Below, one piece after another: positions 31,565 through 40,111 of a stretch of 64,000 bases of DNA. A program made the position numbers and the translations under genes. Origin of the DNA: Streptomyces sp. NBC_00271. Lineage in GTDB: Bacteria > Actinomycetota > Actinomycetes > Streptomycetales > Streptomycetaceae. Positions within the stretch are counted from its first letter, which is position 1; each line of letters starts with the position of its first letter. The notes under the pieces are model-generated. The model made no database searches. It was not told the origin of the DNA and was given only the letters and a program-made list of their open reading frames with translations. The stretch spans positions 10,726,001 to 10,790,000 of the forward strand of contig NZ_CP108070.1 of NCBI RefSeq assembly GCF_036178845.1. Reading direction: 5' to 3'.

Positions 31565-34270
31565 TCAGGGCAGCGGTTGTTCGGCCCAGATGACCTTCCC
31601 GGCCGGGGTGTAGCGGGTGCCCCAGCGTTCGGCGAGCTGGGCGACGAGGAACAGGCCGCGTCCGCCCTCGTCCGTGGTGGCCGCGTACCGCAGGCGGGGT
31701 GAGGTGCTGCTGTTGTCCGAGACCTCGCAGATCAGGCTGCGGTCGCGCAGCACGCGGACCTGGATGGTGCCACTGCCGTAGCGGATGGCGTTCGTGACCA
31801 GTTCGCTGAGGATCAGCTCGGTGGTGAACGCCATGTCGTCGAGGCCCCACTCCGCCAGCTGCCGGGTGACCGAGGCGCGTACTTCCCCCACCGCCGCCGG
31901 TTCGGACGGCACCTGCCATTCGGCGATGTGCTCGGTGCCGAGCACGCGGGTGCCCGCGATGATCAGGGCGATGTCGTCGCTCGGGCGGTCCGGGAGCAGG
32001 GCGTCCAGGACCGCCTGACAGGTGTCGTCCGGTGACCGGTCGACCCCCGTGAGGGCGGCGCGCAGCAGCTCGAGCCCCTCGTCGATGTCCCGTTCCCGGT
32101 CCTCGACGAGTCCGTCCGTGTAGAGCACCAGACGGCTGCCCTCGTCCAGCTTGAGTTCGGCCGTCTCGAACGGCAGACCCCCGAGCCCCAGCGGGGGCCC
32201 GGCGGGCACATCGGGGAACTCCACGCTGCCGTCGGGACGGACCAGCGCCGGGGGCGGATGGCCGGCCCGGGCGAGCGTGCAGAGCCGGGAGGCCGGGTCG
32301 TAGACGGCGTACAGGCAGGTGGCGCCGGTGATCGCGGCGCTGCTGTCCGCCGACGCCTCGTCCTGGTCGATGCGGGCGACCAGCTCGTCGAGGAGCCCGA
32401 TGATCTCGTCGGGCGGCAGGTCCAGGGCGGAGAAGTTGTGGACGGCGGTCCGCAGGCGCCCCATCGTGGCCGCCGCGTGCAGTCCGTGGCCGACGACATC
32501 CCCCACGACGACGGCGACCCGGGCGCCGGACAGCGGCAGCACGTCGAACCAGTCCCCGCCCACCCCCGCCTGCGCCGGAAGATAGCGGTAGGCGATGTCC
32601 AGGGCGCTCTGCTCGGGCAGGTTGCGCGGCAGCAGACTGCGCTGCAGCGTCACGGCCATGGTGTGCTCGCGCGTGTAGCGGCGCGCGTTGTCGATGGAGA
32701 CGGCGGCACGGGCGACCAGTTCCTCGGCGAGGGCCAGCTCCTCCTCGTCGAAGGGCTCGGGCTTGCGAGAGCGCCAGAAGTTGACGACGCCCATCACCAG
32801 GGGGCCCACCCGCAGCGGCACGGTGATCAGCGAGTGGATGCCGTACTCCACCACCTGCGTCGTGCGTTCCAGGTCCTGGGCGAGCCAGCCGGGGGCCCCT
32901 TCGAGGTCGGGCTCGACGACGGCCTCGCCCGTGCGCAGGCTCCGGGCCTGGGGAGTGGAGGCGACGAAGCGGATCTTCTCGCCCACCGGGTACAGCGGGG
33001 CGTCCTTGCGGATGCCGCTGCACGCGGTACGGCGCAGCTCGGTGACCCCGTCCGGCTCTTCCCCGTTCAGAACGGCGTCCGCCAGGTCCACGGTCACGAA
33101 GTCCGCGAACCGCGGAACGGCGACCTCGGCCAGCGTTTCGGCGGTGCGGGTCACGTCCAGACTGGTGCCGACGCCGACCCCGATGTCGTACAGGAGCTTG
33201 AGGCGCTCGCGCGCCACCTCCGCCCGGCCGGACAGCGCGCGCAGCTCGGTCGAGTCACGCAGGGTGGCCACACTGCCGGGCGGGCCACCCTGGAGGTCCG
33301 TGGGCCGCTGGTTGATGGCCAGCAGCCGGTCCCCGACCAGATGCACCTCGTCCGTGGCGACCCGTCCCGAGGCGAGCAGCTCGGCGGTGTCCGCCTCGAG
33401 GCCCAGTTCCAGGACATGCCGCCCCTCGGCATCGGCGGGCAGGTCGAGCAGGCGCTGTGCCTCGTCGTTGGCGAGCAGCAGCCGTCCCTCGCCGCCGGCG
33501 ATGATCACCCCCTCCCGGACGGCGTGCAGCACCGCGTCGTGGTGCTCGTACATCCGGGTCATCTCGTACGGGCCCAGGCCGTGTGTCTGGCGCAGCAGGC
33601 GCCGGCTCACGAGCGCCGTACCCCCGGTGGCCAGGGCGAGCGCGGCGGCCGCGGCGCCCAGCAGGAGGGGCAGCTGCCGGTCCGCGACACCGCCCACGTT
33701 GGCGGTCGTGATACCGGCCGACACCATGCCCACGACCTTGCCGTCGGGCGCCTTGATGGGAACCGTGGCCTGCACCAGCGGCCCGATGGTCCCGTTGATC
33801 TCCTCGGTGATGGAATGGCCGGCCAGCACGGGGGCGGTGTTCCCGACGAACTTCTTGCCGATCCGGTCCGGTTTGGGGTGGGTGTAGCGGATCCCGTCGG
33901 TGTTCATCACGACGATGAAGTCCACGTGGGACTGCTTGCGTGCGGCCTCGGCCTGCGGCTGCAGCACGAGCGTGGGGTCGGGGCTGCTCAGCGCCTCGCG
34001 GGTGCCGGGCGCGTGGGCGAACGTCTCGGCGACGGCCAGCGAACGATTGCGGGCCTCCTGCGTGCTGTCGTGCCGTACCTGCAGCACCAGCGCCACCACC
34101 GCGGCGACGATCAGCAGCAGCACGATCACCACTTGCAGCACGAACACCTGGCCCGCCACGCTGCGCCCGCCCAGCGCGGACCGCGGTCCCCACGCGGGTC
34201 TGCGCCCCGCACGCGGACCGCCTGGGCGAGGGGTCGACCGAGTCCGGGATCGACCCAAGAGCCGGACCAT
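31565..34270 (-). CDS. Membrane SpoIIE phosphatase with PAS, GAF and anti-sigma kinase domains
   Basis: 901 residues. Helix 1 (about 42-65, VFVLQVVIVLLLIVAAVVAL), an extracytoplasmic DcuS/CitA-like sensor with FIVVMNTDGIRYTHPKPDRI, helix 2 (about 205-225), PAS (about 240-340), GAF (about 360-530, ending MGVVNFWRSRKPEPFDEEEL), PP2C_SIG (GVGGDWFDVLPLSGARVAVV, GDVVGHGLHAAATMGRLRTA, LVLYTDGLVEDRERDIDEG) and HATPase_c (AFTTELILSELVTNAIRYGS). Phosphatase and RsbW-like kinase activities in one chain suggest control of a sigma factor by an extracellular ligand (perhaps a carboxylate). Start ATG 34270 is the only one before the first helix region. Confidence 0.93.
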   Translation of the reverse strand: MVRLLGRSRTRSTPRPGGPRAGRRPAWGPRSALGGRSVAGQVFVLQVVIVLLLIVAAVVALVLQVRHDSTQEARNRSLAVAETFAHAPGTREALSSPDPTLVLQPQAEAARKQSHVDFIVVMNTDGIRYTHPKPDRIGKKFVGNTAPVLAGHSITEEINGTIGPLVQATVPIKAPDGKVVGMVSAGITTANVGGVADRQLPLLLGAAAAALALATGGTALVSRRLLRQTHGLGPYEMTRMYEHHDAVLHAVREGVIIAGGEGRLLLANDEAQRLLDLPADAEGRHVLELGLEADTAELLASGRVATDEVHLVGDRLLAINQRPTDLQGGPPGSVATLRDSTELRALSGRAEVARERLKLLYDIGVGVGTSLDVTRTAETLAEVAVPRFADFVTVDLADAVLNGEEPDGVTELRRTACSGIRKDAPLYPVGEKIRFVASTPQARSLRTGEAVVEPDLEGAPGWLAQDLERTTQVVEYGIHSLITVPLRVGPLVMGVVNFWRSRKPEPFDEEELALAEELVARAAVSIDNARRYTREHTMAVTLQRSLLPRNLPEQSALDIAYRYLPAQAGVGGDWFDVLPLSGARVAVVVGDVVGHGLHAAATMGRLRTAVHNFSALDLPPDEIIGLLDELVARIDQDEASADSSAAITGATCLYAVYDPASRLCTLARAGHPPPALVRPDGSVEFPDVPAGPPLGLGGLPFETAELKLDEGSRLVLYTDGLVEDRERDIDEGLELLRAALTGVDRSPDDTCQAVLDALLPDRPSDDIALIIAGTRVLGTEHIAEWQVPSEPAAVGEVRASVTRQLAEWGLDDMAFTTELILSELVTNAIRYGSGTIQVRVLRDRSLICEVSDNSSTSPRLRYAATTDEGGRGLFLVAQLAERWGTRYTPAGKVIWAEQPLP

Positions 34271-34459
34271 GTGCCTATGTCTACACTGCCGGGCGCCCCG
34301 AGGCGAGGGGCGGCGCGTGGTGTGACAGGGGCCCGTTCGGGCCCCGTGGCACGGGCCGCTCGGCGAGTGCTGCTGTCGGGCTGATCTGGCCGCATCATGG
34401 AGGAGGGTCGATTTGCCCGCTTATGTAACTCTGGCTTGTCTCGGGTACGGGAGGTCGTC

Positions 34460-34696
34460 ATGCACACTCCGGACCGCTACCGGTTGATCTTCACCCATCA
34501 GGAATCAGGCGTCGGCGTCATCACCGACGAGGTGGTCGTCGAACGGACCGACGCCCTTGGACCGGGCGGGAACCCGGTGTACTCCGACCCCACCGGCATC
34601 CTCCGCGCCGAGATCAGCACAGCCGGGGAAGTGCGGATGCTGGCCAGCGGCGGCTACCAGTCACCGATGGTGCCCACCGCCGAACCACTGCCCTGA
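34460..34696 (+). CDS. DUF6296 family small protein
   Basis: 78 residues from ATG 34460 after GGGAGGTCGTC. YRLIFTHQESGVGVITDEVV, VERTDALGPGGNPVYSDPTG and ILRAEISTAGEVRMLASGGY match DUF6296, a short beta-rich Streptomyces protein of unknown function. It is transcribed away from the SpoIIE gene with a 189-base gap. Confidence 0.85.
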   Translation: MHTPDRYRLIFTHQESGVGVITDEVVVERTDALGPGGNPVYSDPTGILRAEISTAGEVRMLASGGYQSPMVPTAEPLP

Positions 34697-35368
34697 CCGT
34701 CCGACCCAGGGCCTGTCCGGCGGATCATCCCGGAGACACGGGGTCTGGCACGCCCTCCCCCAAGCTCTTCGATCAGGGGGTCGTCTTCGTCATCGTCGCC
34801 CAGTGATCTTCAACTCCCTGTCCGCGCAGGCGCTCGCCGACCTGGTGATCGCCCTTCGGGCCAGCCGTGAGCCTGGCGTGCACTTCCGATGGCGGACGAG
34901 CGGGAATCCGTTCCGGCGGATCGATCCGCGCCGCAGGCGGATCGTGGTCCGGTCCGGTCCGCCGATCCGGATCGGCCGGAGGATCCGAGCGCTTCACCCC
35001 GCGATCCGGAACGGTCAATGAACTGGTCCGCGCCGTCATGGTCGACGGCATCACCGATCCGGCCGTCGTCCTCGCGGAGGTCCGTGCCGACAAGCCGGAC
35101 GCGAGCGAGGAGATGGTCAAGCGCATGGTCCGGCTGTACCGCGTCAACGGGAGCGGCTGAGCGCTCGCCTGGCGGTCTCGCAGCCGCCGGGCAGCGACGC
35201 ATACCGGGGACCCACTGAGGGGCCGGGAGGCATCGACCTCCCGGCCCCTCGGGCATGCTGGGTTGCTCGTTCTTGCCGCGTGCTCTCAATGAGGACTCCG
35301 CAGCGAGCGCGAGTTGACCCTCCCCCCACGTCAGGCTTGAGGCTGTATGCCGACGAAAGGGCAGGTGG
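34697..35368 (+). CDS. Region with one possible small gene (hypothetical)
   Basis: No clear product. The frame ending at 35158-35160 has protein-like 3' half: VNELVRAVMVDGITDPAVVL, AEVRADKPDASEEMVKRMVR, LYRVNGSG, with good third-position GC. Upstream the best-looking coding part (MADERESVPADRSAPQADRG, from ATG 34889) is in another frame, and a third frame opens at GTG 34803 and stops at 35021. A frameshift in a single small gene 34889-35160 would explain this. 35161-35368 contains a hairpin-like GAGGGGCCGGGAGG...CCTCCCGGCCCCTC (35216-35251), a good terminator. Confidence 0.35.
35216..35251. terminator. Perfect GC-rich hairpin
   Basis: GAGGGGCCGGGAGG (35216-35229) pairs exactly with CCTCCCGGCCCCTC (35238-35251) around an 8-base loop, with no T-run after. 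It lies 56 bases after the small frame ending at 35160 and before the MerR promoter, where a terminator is expected. Confidence 0.6.
35314..35345 (+). promoter_or_regulatory. Likely MerR-type promoter
   Basis: TTGACC at 35314-35319, a 19-base spacer (CTCCCCCCACGTCAGGCTT) and GAGGCT at 35339-35344 form the long-spaced promoter typical of MerR targets, 25 bases before the start region of the MerR gene. The dyad is weak, so this is tentative. Confidence 0.4.
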
Positions 35369-36172
35369 ATGAGCTACTCCGTGGGGCAAGTCTCGGCCTT
35401 CGCCGGGGTGACGGTGCGTACATTGCATCACTACGACAAGGCGGGACTGCTCTCGCCCAGTGACCGCAGCCACGCCGGCTACCGGCTCTACGGTGAAGCT
35501 GACCTGGTCCGTCTCCAGCAGATCCTCTTCTACCGTGAACTCGGCTTCTCCCTCGATGAGATCGCCGCGATCTTCAAGGATCCGCAGGTGAACCCCCTGG
35601 AGCGCCTCCGGGCCCGGCAGCGGCAGTTGAGTGAGGAGATCGCCAGACTGCAGCGGCTGGCCGAGGTGGCGGAACGGGCAATAGAGGTCCAAAAGACCGG
35701 GGTGTCCCTGACTCCTCAGGAACGTTTCGAGGTCTTCGGTGAGATCACCTTCGACCTGAGCTATGCCACCGAGGCGGAGCTGAAGTGGGCGCACTCGGAG
35801 GGACAGCGCGAGGCGATGGCGCGCGCGACTGCCCACACCAAGGAGGATTGGCGCCAGCTCATGGGCGAGGCCGCCGCCTGGCGCGCGGAGCTGCTCGCGG
35901 CCTTCGACGAGGGGGAGCCGAGCGACGGCGAGCGCGCCATGGACCTCGCCGAGGAGCACCGCTTGCACATCTCGCGCTGGTTCGCCTCCTGCCCGCCCGA
36001 CATGCACCGGCGCATCGCGGACGACTTCGTCGCCGACCCGCGCGCCTTCGCTCTGGTCGTACCGCCGTCGCAGCAACGGCCGGGCCTGGCTGCCTATACG
36101 TGCAAGGCGGTCCACGCCAACGCGGCCCGCCACGCAGGTGGCCGTACTGATTCCGAGGAGGAGGACCGATGA
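35369..36172 (+). CDS. MerR-family regulator with TipAS drug-binding domain
   Basis: 267 residues. MerR HTH: SYSVGQVSAFAGVTVRTLHH, YDKAGLLSPSDRSHAGYRLY. A long coiled coil follows (about 75-115), then the TipAS domain: EITFDLSYATEAELKWAHSE, HTKEDWRQLMGEAAAWRAEL, AEEHRLHISRWFASCPPDMH, DDFVADPRAF. TipAS domains bind thiopeptides covalently through a Cys; here the Cys in FASCPPD is a candidate. It overlaps the glycosyltransferase gene by 4 bases in ATGA, so drug binding probably switches on that gene. Confidence 0.93.
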   Translation: MSYSVGQVSAFAGVTVRTLHHYDKAGLLSPSDRSHAGYRLYGEADLVRLQQILFYRELGFSLDEIAAIFKDPQVNPLERLRARQRQLSEEIARLQRLAEVAERAIEVQKTGVSLTPQERFEVFGEITFDLSYATEAELKWAHSEGQREAMARATAHTKEDWRQLMGEAAAWRAELLAAFDEGEPSDGERAMDLAEEHRLHISRWFASCPPDMHRRIADDFVADPRAFALVVPPSQQRPGLAAYTCKAVHANAARHAGGRTDSEEEDR

Positions 36173-37389
36173 GGATCCTGATCGCCGCGGCTGGATCGCG
36201 CGGCGACGTCGCGCCCTACACGGGCCTGGGCGCCGAACTGCGCCGGGCTGGGTACGATGTTGTCCTCGCCACCACAGACACCTTCGCGCCCCTCGTACGC
36301 GACGCAGGGCTGGAATTCCGCAGTCTCCCCGCCGACCTGCGGGTGCGTGGCGGCGCCACAGGCAAACGTGAACTGATGCGCACCGCTGCCGCCTTCATCA
36401 CCGAACTGGGTCAGGGTTTCGCCGACGCGATGGACGAGGGCGCGGACCTGCTCCTGCTGTCGACCACCACGGCCCCGCTCGGCTGGCACCTCACCGAGGC
36501 CACGGGCACACCGAGCCTTAGCCTCGGTGTATATCTCCAACCCACGGCACCGACGGGCGACTTCCCGCCCGTCGTCACAGGCTCGCGCTCACTGGGCCGG
36601 CTCGCCAACCGAGCAACCGGACGCTTTGCTCTGCGGATGGCCGACCGCGTGTATGAACAGGCGGTCGCAAAGCTGCGCCATCGCCTCCAGCTGCCCGCGG
36701 CCTCCCCTTCCGAGATGCGTCGGCGACAGGAACGGGCGAATTGGCCCATCCTGCACGGCTTCAGCACGGCCCTGGTGCCCCGTCCCTCCGACTGGCGCCC
36801 TGGCCTGGAGGTCGTGGGCAACTGGTGGCCCCATCACGATCCGGCCGAACGGCTGCCTACTGACCTGGAGGACTTCCTGCGTGCCGGACCCCGGCCCGTC
36901 CTCATCGGCTTCGGGAGCATGGCGTCCGGCGACGGGGAACGGCTGAGCGAGATCGCTGTGCGAGCCCTGCGCCGTGCCGGGCTGCGCGGCATCCTCCAAG
37001 CCGGCAGTGCCGGGCTCGCCGCCGACGGAGAGGACGTACTCACCATCGGGGACGTACCACACGCCCTGCTGTTTCCACGGCTGGCCGCGGTGGTCCACCA
37101 TGGCGGGGCCGGCACCTCGGCCGCCGCGTTGCGCGCTGGAGTGCCCGCGGTCACCGTACCGGTGACTGCGGACCAGCCGTTTTGGGCGGGGCGACTTGCC
37201 GCCCTCGGCGCCGCCACCGACCCGATCCCCTTCCGGTCCCTCACCGCCGAACGGCTTGCCGACTCAGTCGACCAAGTAGTGAAGCAGCAGGCACACAGTC
37301 GAGCCGCTGCAGAAGCGGCGCAACACCTGGTGACCGAGAACGGAGCGGGCCAGGCGCTCAAGGCCATCCAGCAGCTGACCGATGGATGA
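36169..37389 (+). CDS. Macrolide-type glycosyltransferase (GT1)
   Basis: 406 residues. N-terminal MRILIAAAGSRGDVAPYTGL, GLEFRSLPADLRVRGGATGK and C-terminal VLIGFGSMASGDGERLSEIA, FPRLAAVVHHGGAGTSAAAL, RAGVPAVTVPVTADQPFWAG are GT1 (sterol/macrolide UGT) motifs, including the His-Gly-Gly-Gly-Thr acceptor/donor loop and the final DQPFWA. Adjacent MerR-TipAS control suggests drug inactivation by sugar transfer, as for the Mgt/Ole-type enzymes, but the drug is unknown. Confidence 0.93.
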   Translation: MRILIAAAGSRGDVAPYTGLGAELRRAGYDVVLATTDTFAPLVRDAGLEFRSLPADLRVRGGATGKRELMRTAAAFITELGQGFADAMDEGADLLLLSTTTAPLGWHLTEATGTPSLSLGVYLQPTAPTGDFPPVVTGSRSLGRLANRATGRFALRMADRVYEQAVAKLRHRLQLPAASPSEMRRRQERANWPILHGFSTALVPRPSDWRPGLEVVGNWWPHHDPAERLPTDLEDFLRAGPRPVLIGFGSMASGDGERLSEIAVRALRRAGLRGILQAGSAGLAADGEDVLTIGDVPHALLFPRLAAVVHHGGAGTSAAALRAGVPAVTVPVTADQPFWAGRLAALGAATDPIPFRSLTAERLADSVDQVVKQQAHSRAAAEAAQHLVTENGAGQALKAIQQLTDG

Positions 37390-37681
37390 TGCCAATCCGT
37401 TCCTTGTCCTCGTCCGAGGCCCGGTCAACTGCTCTCTCAGGCTCGTGAGGTCGGTGCATCGCCCGGTACCTCAACGTGGCCTCCTCGCCCTGCACTTCGA
37501 CGGGCGGGTCCCGTGACTCGGCCAGCTCGTAGATCACTCCCAGGACACATCGGGGCACCCCTCCGCCGGCCACCGCGAACGACAGAAGGCAGTGACATGC
37601 CACCGGGGCGCCTCGTGCTGCGTCGATCAGTGGGGCGAACACGGCGCCTGGCGCTGGGTGGACGCGCCAGGCCCCGCTCAC
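37358..37681 (-). CDS. Hypothetical protein, uncertain
   Basis: 107 codons overlapping the end of the glycosyltransferase gene by 32 bases. CLLSFAVAGGGVPRCVLGVI, YELAESRDPPVEVQGEEATL and RYRAMHRPHEPERA look like protein with conserved-type spacing, but I do not recognise a family. The 312 bases here would otherwise be empty. Confidence 0.35.
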   Translation of the reverse strand: MSGAWRVHPAPGAVFAPLIDAARGAPVACHCLLSFAVAGGGVPRCVLGVIYELAESRDPPVEVQGEEATLRYRAMHRPHEPERAVDRASDEDKERIGIIHRSAAGWP

Positions 37682-37700
37682 TCGCGCTTATGAGATGCCG

Positions 37701-38906
37701 CTACTTTGCTCCGACCTGATCCGCCGGACAGGCCCTCGCCCGCGACGAGCCGGTCGCGGGCCAGGTCAGCGCGGCCAGGGCGCCGAGCGTGAGCACTGCG
37801 CCGACCAGGAACGTCCCGCGCACCCCGGCGGCGTGGAGCACGGCGCCGCCGGTCAGCGCGCCCGCCGCGACGCCCGCGTTGAAGGCGGCCGAGTTCGCCG
37901 CCAGAGCGAGTTCCGTGCGTCCGGGCGCGACGTGGAGGACCTGACTCTGCGTGGCCATGAAGACGGGGCCCACCGACGCGCCCAGGAGCATCAGCAGGGC
38001 GACGGCCGCCACCTGGCTGCGCCCGCCGGCCAGGTACAGCCCGAACAGCGCCACCGCCTGGGTCGCGACCGGGACCGTCAGGGTCGCGCGCGGGAAGCGG
38101 TCGAGGAGCGGGCCGGCCGCCGAGACGCCCGCGATGCCCGCCACCCCGAACGCGAGCAGCACGGCGCTCACCGAATCCCTGGAGAAACCGCTCACCTCGC
38201 CGAGGAAGGCGACGACGTACGTGAATCCCGCGAAGGCGCCGGTGACCGACAGCGCGGTGGTCGCCAGCACCACGGCGAACCGGCGGACGTCAGGAGCCGC
38301 CCCGTACGCCGCGTGTCCCTCGTCCGGGCGCGAGGTCGGCAGCAGGACGGCGACGGCGACGAGCGCGACGAGGCCGAGCGCGCCGAGCACCACGAAGGGC
38401 GCCCGCCAGCCGCTGTGCCCGCCCAGCCAGGTCCCCGCCGGAACCCCGAGCACCGTGGCGAGCGAGCCCCCGACGGACAGCAGCCCGATCACCCGCCCGC
38501 GCCGCTCGGGCGGGAACAACCCCACGGCGACCGGACCCATCACCGCCCAGAACAGCGCCTGCGCCAGCGCGGTCGCGATCCGTGCCGCGAGCAGGAAGCC
38601 GTACGAGAGACCGCTCAGCGCCGACATCCAGCTGGCCGCCACGAGCAGCCCCAGCAGGCCCGACAGCAGATGGCGGCGAGGGATCGACCGGGTCAGGTGC
38701 GCGACGGGCAGCGAGACGACGGCCACGGTCAGGCCGTACCCGGTGACCAGCAGCCCGACGGAGGAGAGCGACACACGCAGGTCGTCCGCGATGAGCGGGA
38801 GCAGTCCGACGGGAAGATTCTCCGTGGTGTTGAAGGTGAACGCGGCCAGCATGAGCGCGGCGACGACGGCTGCCCTGCGCCAGGTGGTGAGACGAACGCT
38901 CGCCAT
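37701..38906 (-). CDS. MFS transporter (drug/solute efflux type)
   Basis: 401 residues, about 12 hydrophobic helices. Signature features: GYGLTVAVVSLPVAHLTRSI (loop 2-3 region with DxxxR-like motif), LPVGLLPLIADDLRVSLSSV, ALFWAVMGPVAVGLFPPERR, GVPAGTWLGGHSGWRAPFVV (antiporter motif C, GxPxGxxLGG). Such DHA1-type proteins export chloramphenicol, arabinose or similar. It is divergent from an ArsR-like regulator at 39115, its probable controller. Confidence 0.92.
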   Translation of the reverse strand: MASVRLTTWRRAAVVAALMLAAFTFNTTENLPVGLLPLIADDLRVSLSSVGLLVTGYGLTVAVVSLPVAHLTRSIPRRHLLSGLLGLLVAASWMSALSGLSYGFLLAARIATALAQALFWAVMGPVAVGLFPPERRGRVIGLLSVGGSLATVLGVPAGTWLGGHSGWRAPFVVLGALGLVALVAVAVLLPTSRPDEGHAAYGAAPDVRRFAVVLATTALSVTGAFAGFTYVVAFLGEVSGFSRDSVSAVLLAFGVAGIAGVSAAGPLLDRFPRATLTVPVATQAVALFGLYLAGGRSQVAAVALLMLLGASVGPVFMATQSQVLHVAPGRTELALAANSAAFNAGVAAGALTGGAVLHAAGVRGTFLVGAVLTLGALAALTWPATGSSRARACPADQVGAK

Positions 38907-38927
38907 CCACGAGCCTTTCTACGAGAG

Positions 38928-38989
38928 GTTGTTGAGAGGGGTTGTCGAGGCGGTTCGTTGAGGGGGTTCGTTGAGGGGGTGCTGAAGGG
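38928..38989. repeat. Tandem 12-13-base direct repeats in a divergent promoter
   Basis: Five imperfect units of about 12-13 bases follow one another: GGTTGTTGAGA, GGGTTGTCGAGGC, GGTTCGTTGAGG, GGGTTCGTTGAGG, GGGTGCTGAAGG. They lie between the MFS start (38906) and the regulator start (39115). Probably an operator array for the adjacent regulator. Confidence 0.6.
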
Positions 38990-39114
38990 GGGGCAGCCGG
39001 ATGCGGCCACGGGCCAGCCTGTGGGGTCGCCACGCGGCCCACTACTCTTTCGGCTGGAGCCGAATCGCCCATCCCGACCCCGTGAGCTCGGCCGAAGACC
39101 CGTCGGAGACTGTT

Positions 39115-40110
39115 TTGCCGCTGACCCTGCACCTCGGCACCGAAGATCTGACGCGCTGCCGGTTCGCGGTGTCCCCGCTCTGCCAGACGCACGAGGCGCT
39201 GCGCATGCTGCGACGCCCGGACCGGCACGCCTTCCACCGGGACTGGCTGCGGCGCGTGCGCGACGTCGTGGCGGGCCTGGACCTGGCGGAGCTGTGGCTG
39301 TTCATCCCCCGCAAGGGCGGCTACACCCCGGACTTCCTCGGACCGCCGCCGCGGACGCCGAACGCCTCCTTCGAGGAGGAGTTGGCCCAGATGCGTGCCA
39401 CCGACCCCGCCATGGCCCGTACGGAGCTGGCGCGTTCGCTCGCCTGCACACCCGGCGCCGCCACATCGCCGTACGGGCGGGCGGCGTTGGAGGACCCGGC
39501 GGGCACCGTGCGACGCCTCGCCGACCTCACCGAGCGGGCCTGGCACGCGCTGCTCGCCCCGGACTGGCCCCGCCACCAGGCTCTCCTGGAGTCCGATATC
39601 GCCTACCGCTCACGGCAGTTGGCGGACGGCGGCCTCGAGGCACTCTTCAGCGACCTGCACCCGGAGATCGGGTGGGCGGACGACACCCTCACCCTGCGCA
39701 TGTACGCCGACCTGAAGGAGGCGCAGGGGCCCGACGGGCGGGGGGTGCTGCTGATGCCCAGTGTCTTCGTACGGCCCGACGTGGTGAGCGGCTTCGCCCG
39801 GCCCTGGCAGCCGACGGTGATCTATCCGGCCCGGGGCACGGGCGGCCCGCCGACCGGGGCCGCCCCCGCCGAGGCGCCCGCCGCGCTGGCCCGGCTGCTC
39901 GGACCCCACCGCGCCGCCGTCCTCGTCGGCCTCGACGGTCCCGCCTCGACCACGACCCTGGCGAACCGCCACGGTCTGGCCCTCTCGTCCGTCTCGTCCC
40001 ACCTCTCGGTGCTGCGCGAGGCCGGACTGCTGGTGTCGCACCGACAGGGGCAGTACGTCCTTTACGAGCGCACGGCGCTGGGGGACGCACTGGCGGCCGG
40101 GGCCCGGTGA
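39115..40110 (+). CDS. ArsR-type HTH regulator with DUF5937-like N-terminal domain
   Basis: 331 residues from TTG 39115, chosen because GGAGAC lies 5 bases upstream and because MPLTLHLGTEDLTRCRFAVS, PLCQTHEALRML is the family start. ATG 39001 and GTG 39082 lack ribosome binding sites. N-terminal DUF5937-like domain (about 1-240). The C-terminal winged helix is ALARLLGPHRAAVLVGLDGP, ASTTTLANRHGLALSSVSSH, LSVLREAGLLVSHRQGQYVL, YERTALGDAL. It probably represses the divergent MFS gene; the sensed drug is unknown. Confidence 0.88.
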   Translation: MPLTLHLGTEDLTRCRFAVSPLCQTHEALRMLRRPDRHAFHRDWLRRVRDVVAGLDLAELWLFIPRKGGYTPDFLGPPPRTPNASFEEELAQMRATDPAMARTELARSLACTPGAATSPYGRAALEDPAGTVRRLADLTERAWHALLAPDWPRHQALLESDIAYRSRQLADGGLEALFSDLHPEIGWADDTLTLRMYADLKEAQGPDGRGVLLMPSVFVRPDVVSGFARPWQPTVIYPARGTGGPPTGAAPAEAPAALARLLGPHRAAVLVGLDGPASTTTLANRHGLALSSVSSHLSVLREAGLLVSHRQGQYVLYERTALGDALAAGAR

Positions 40111-40111
40111 G

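Noticed and set aside
32258..34384. 708-codon plus-strand frame opposite the SpoIIE gene
   Set aside because: Antisense shadow without any domain.
38928..38989. Tandem repeats considered as a CRISPR array
   Set aside because: Units are contiguous, 12-13 bases long and have no unique spacers or cas genes.
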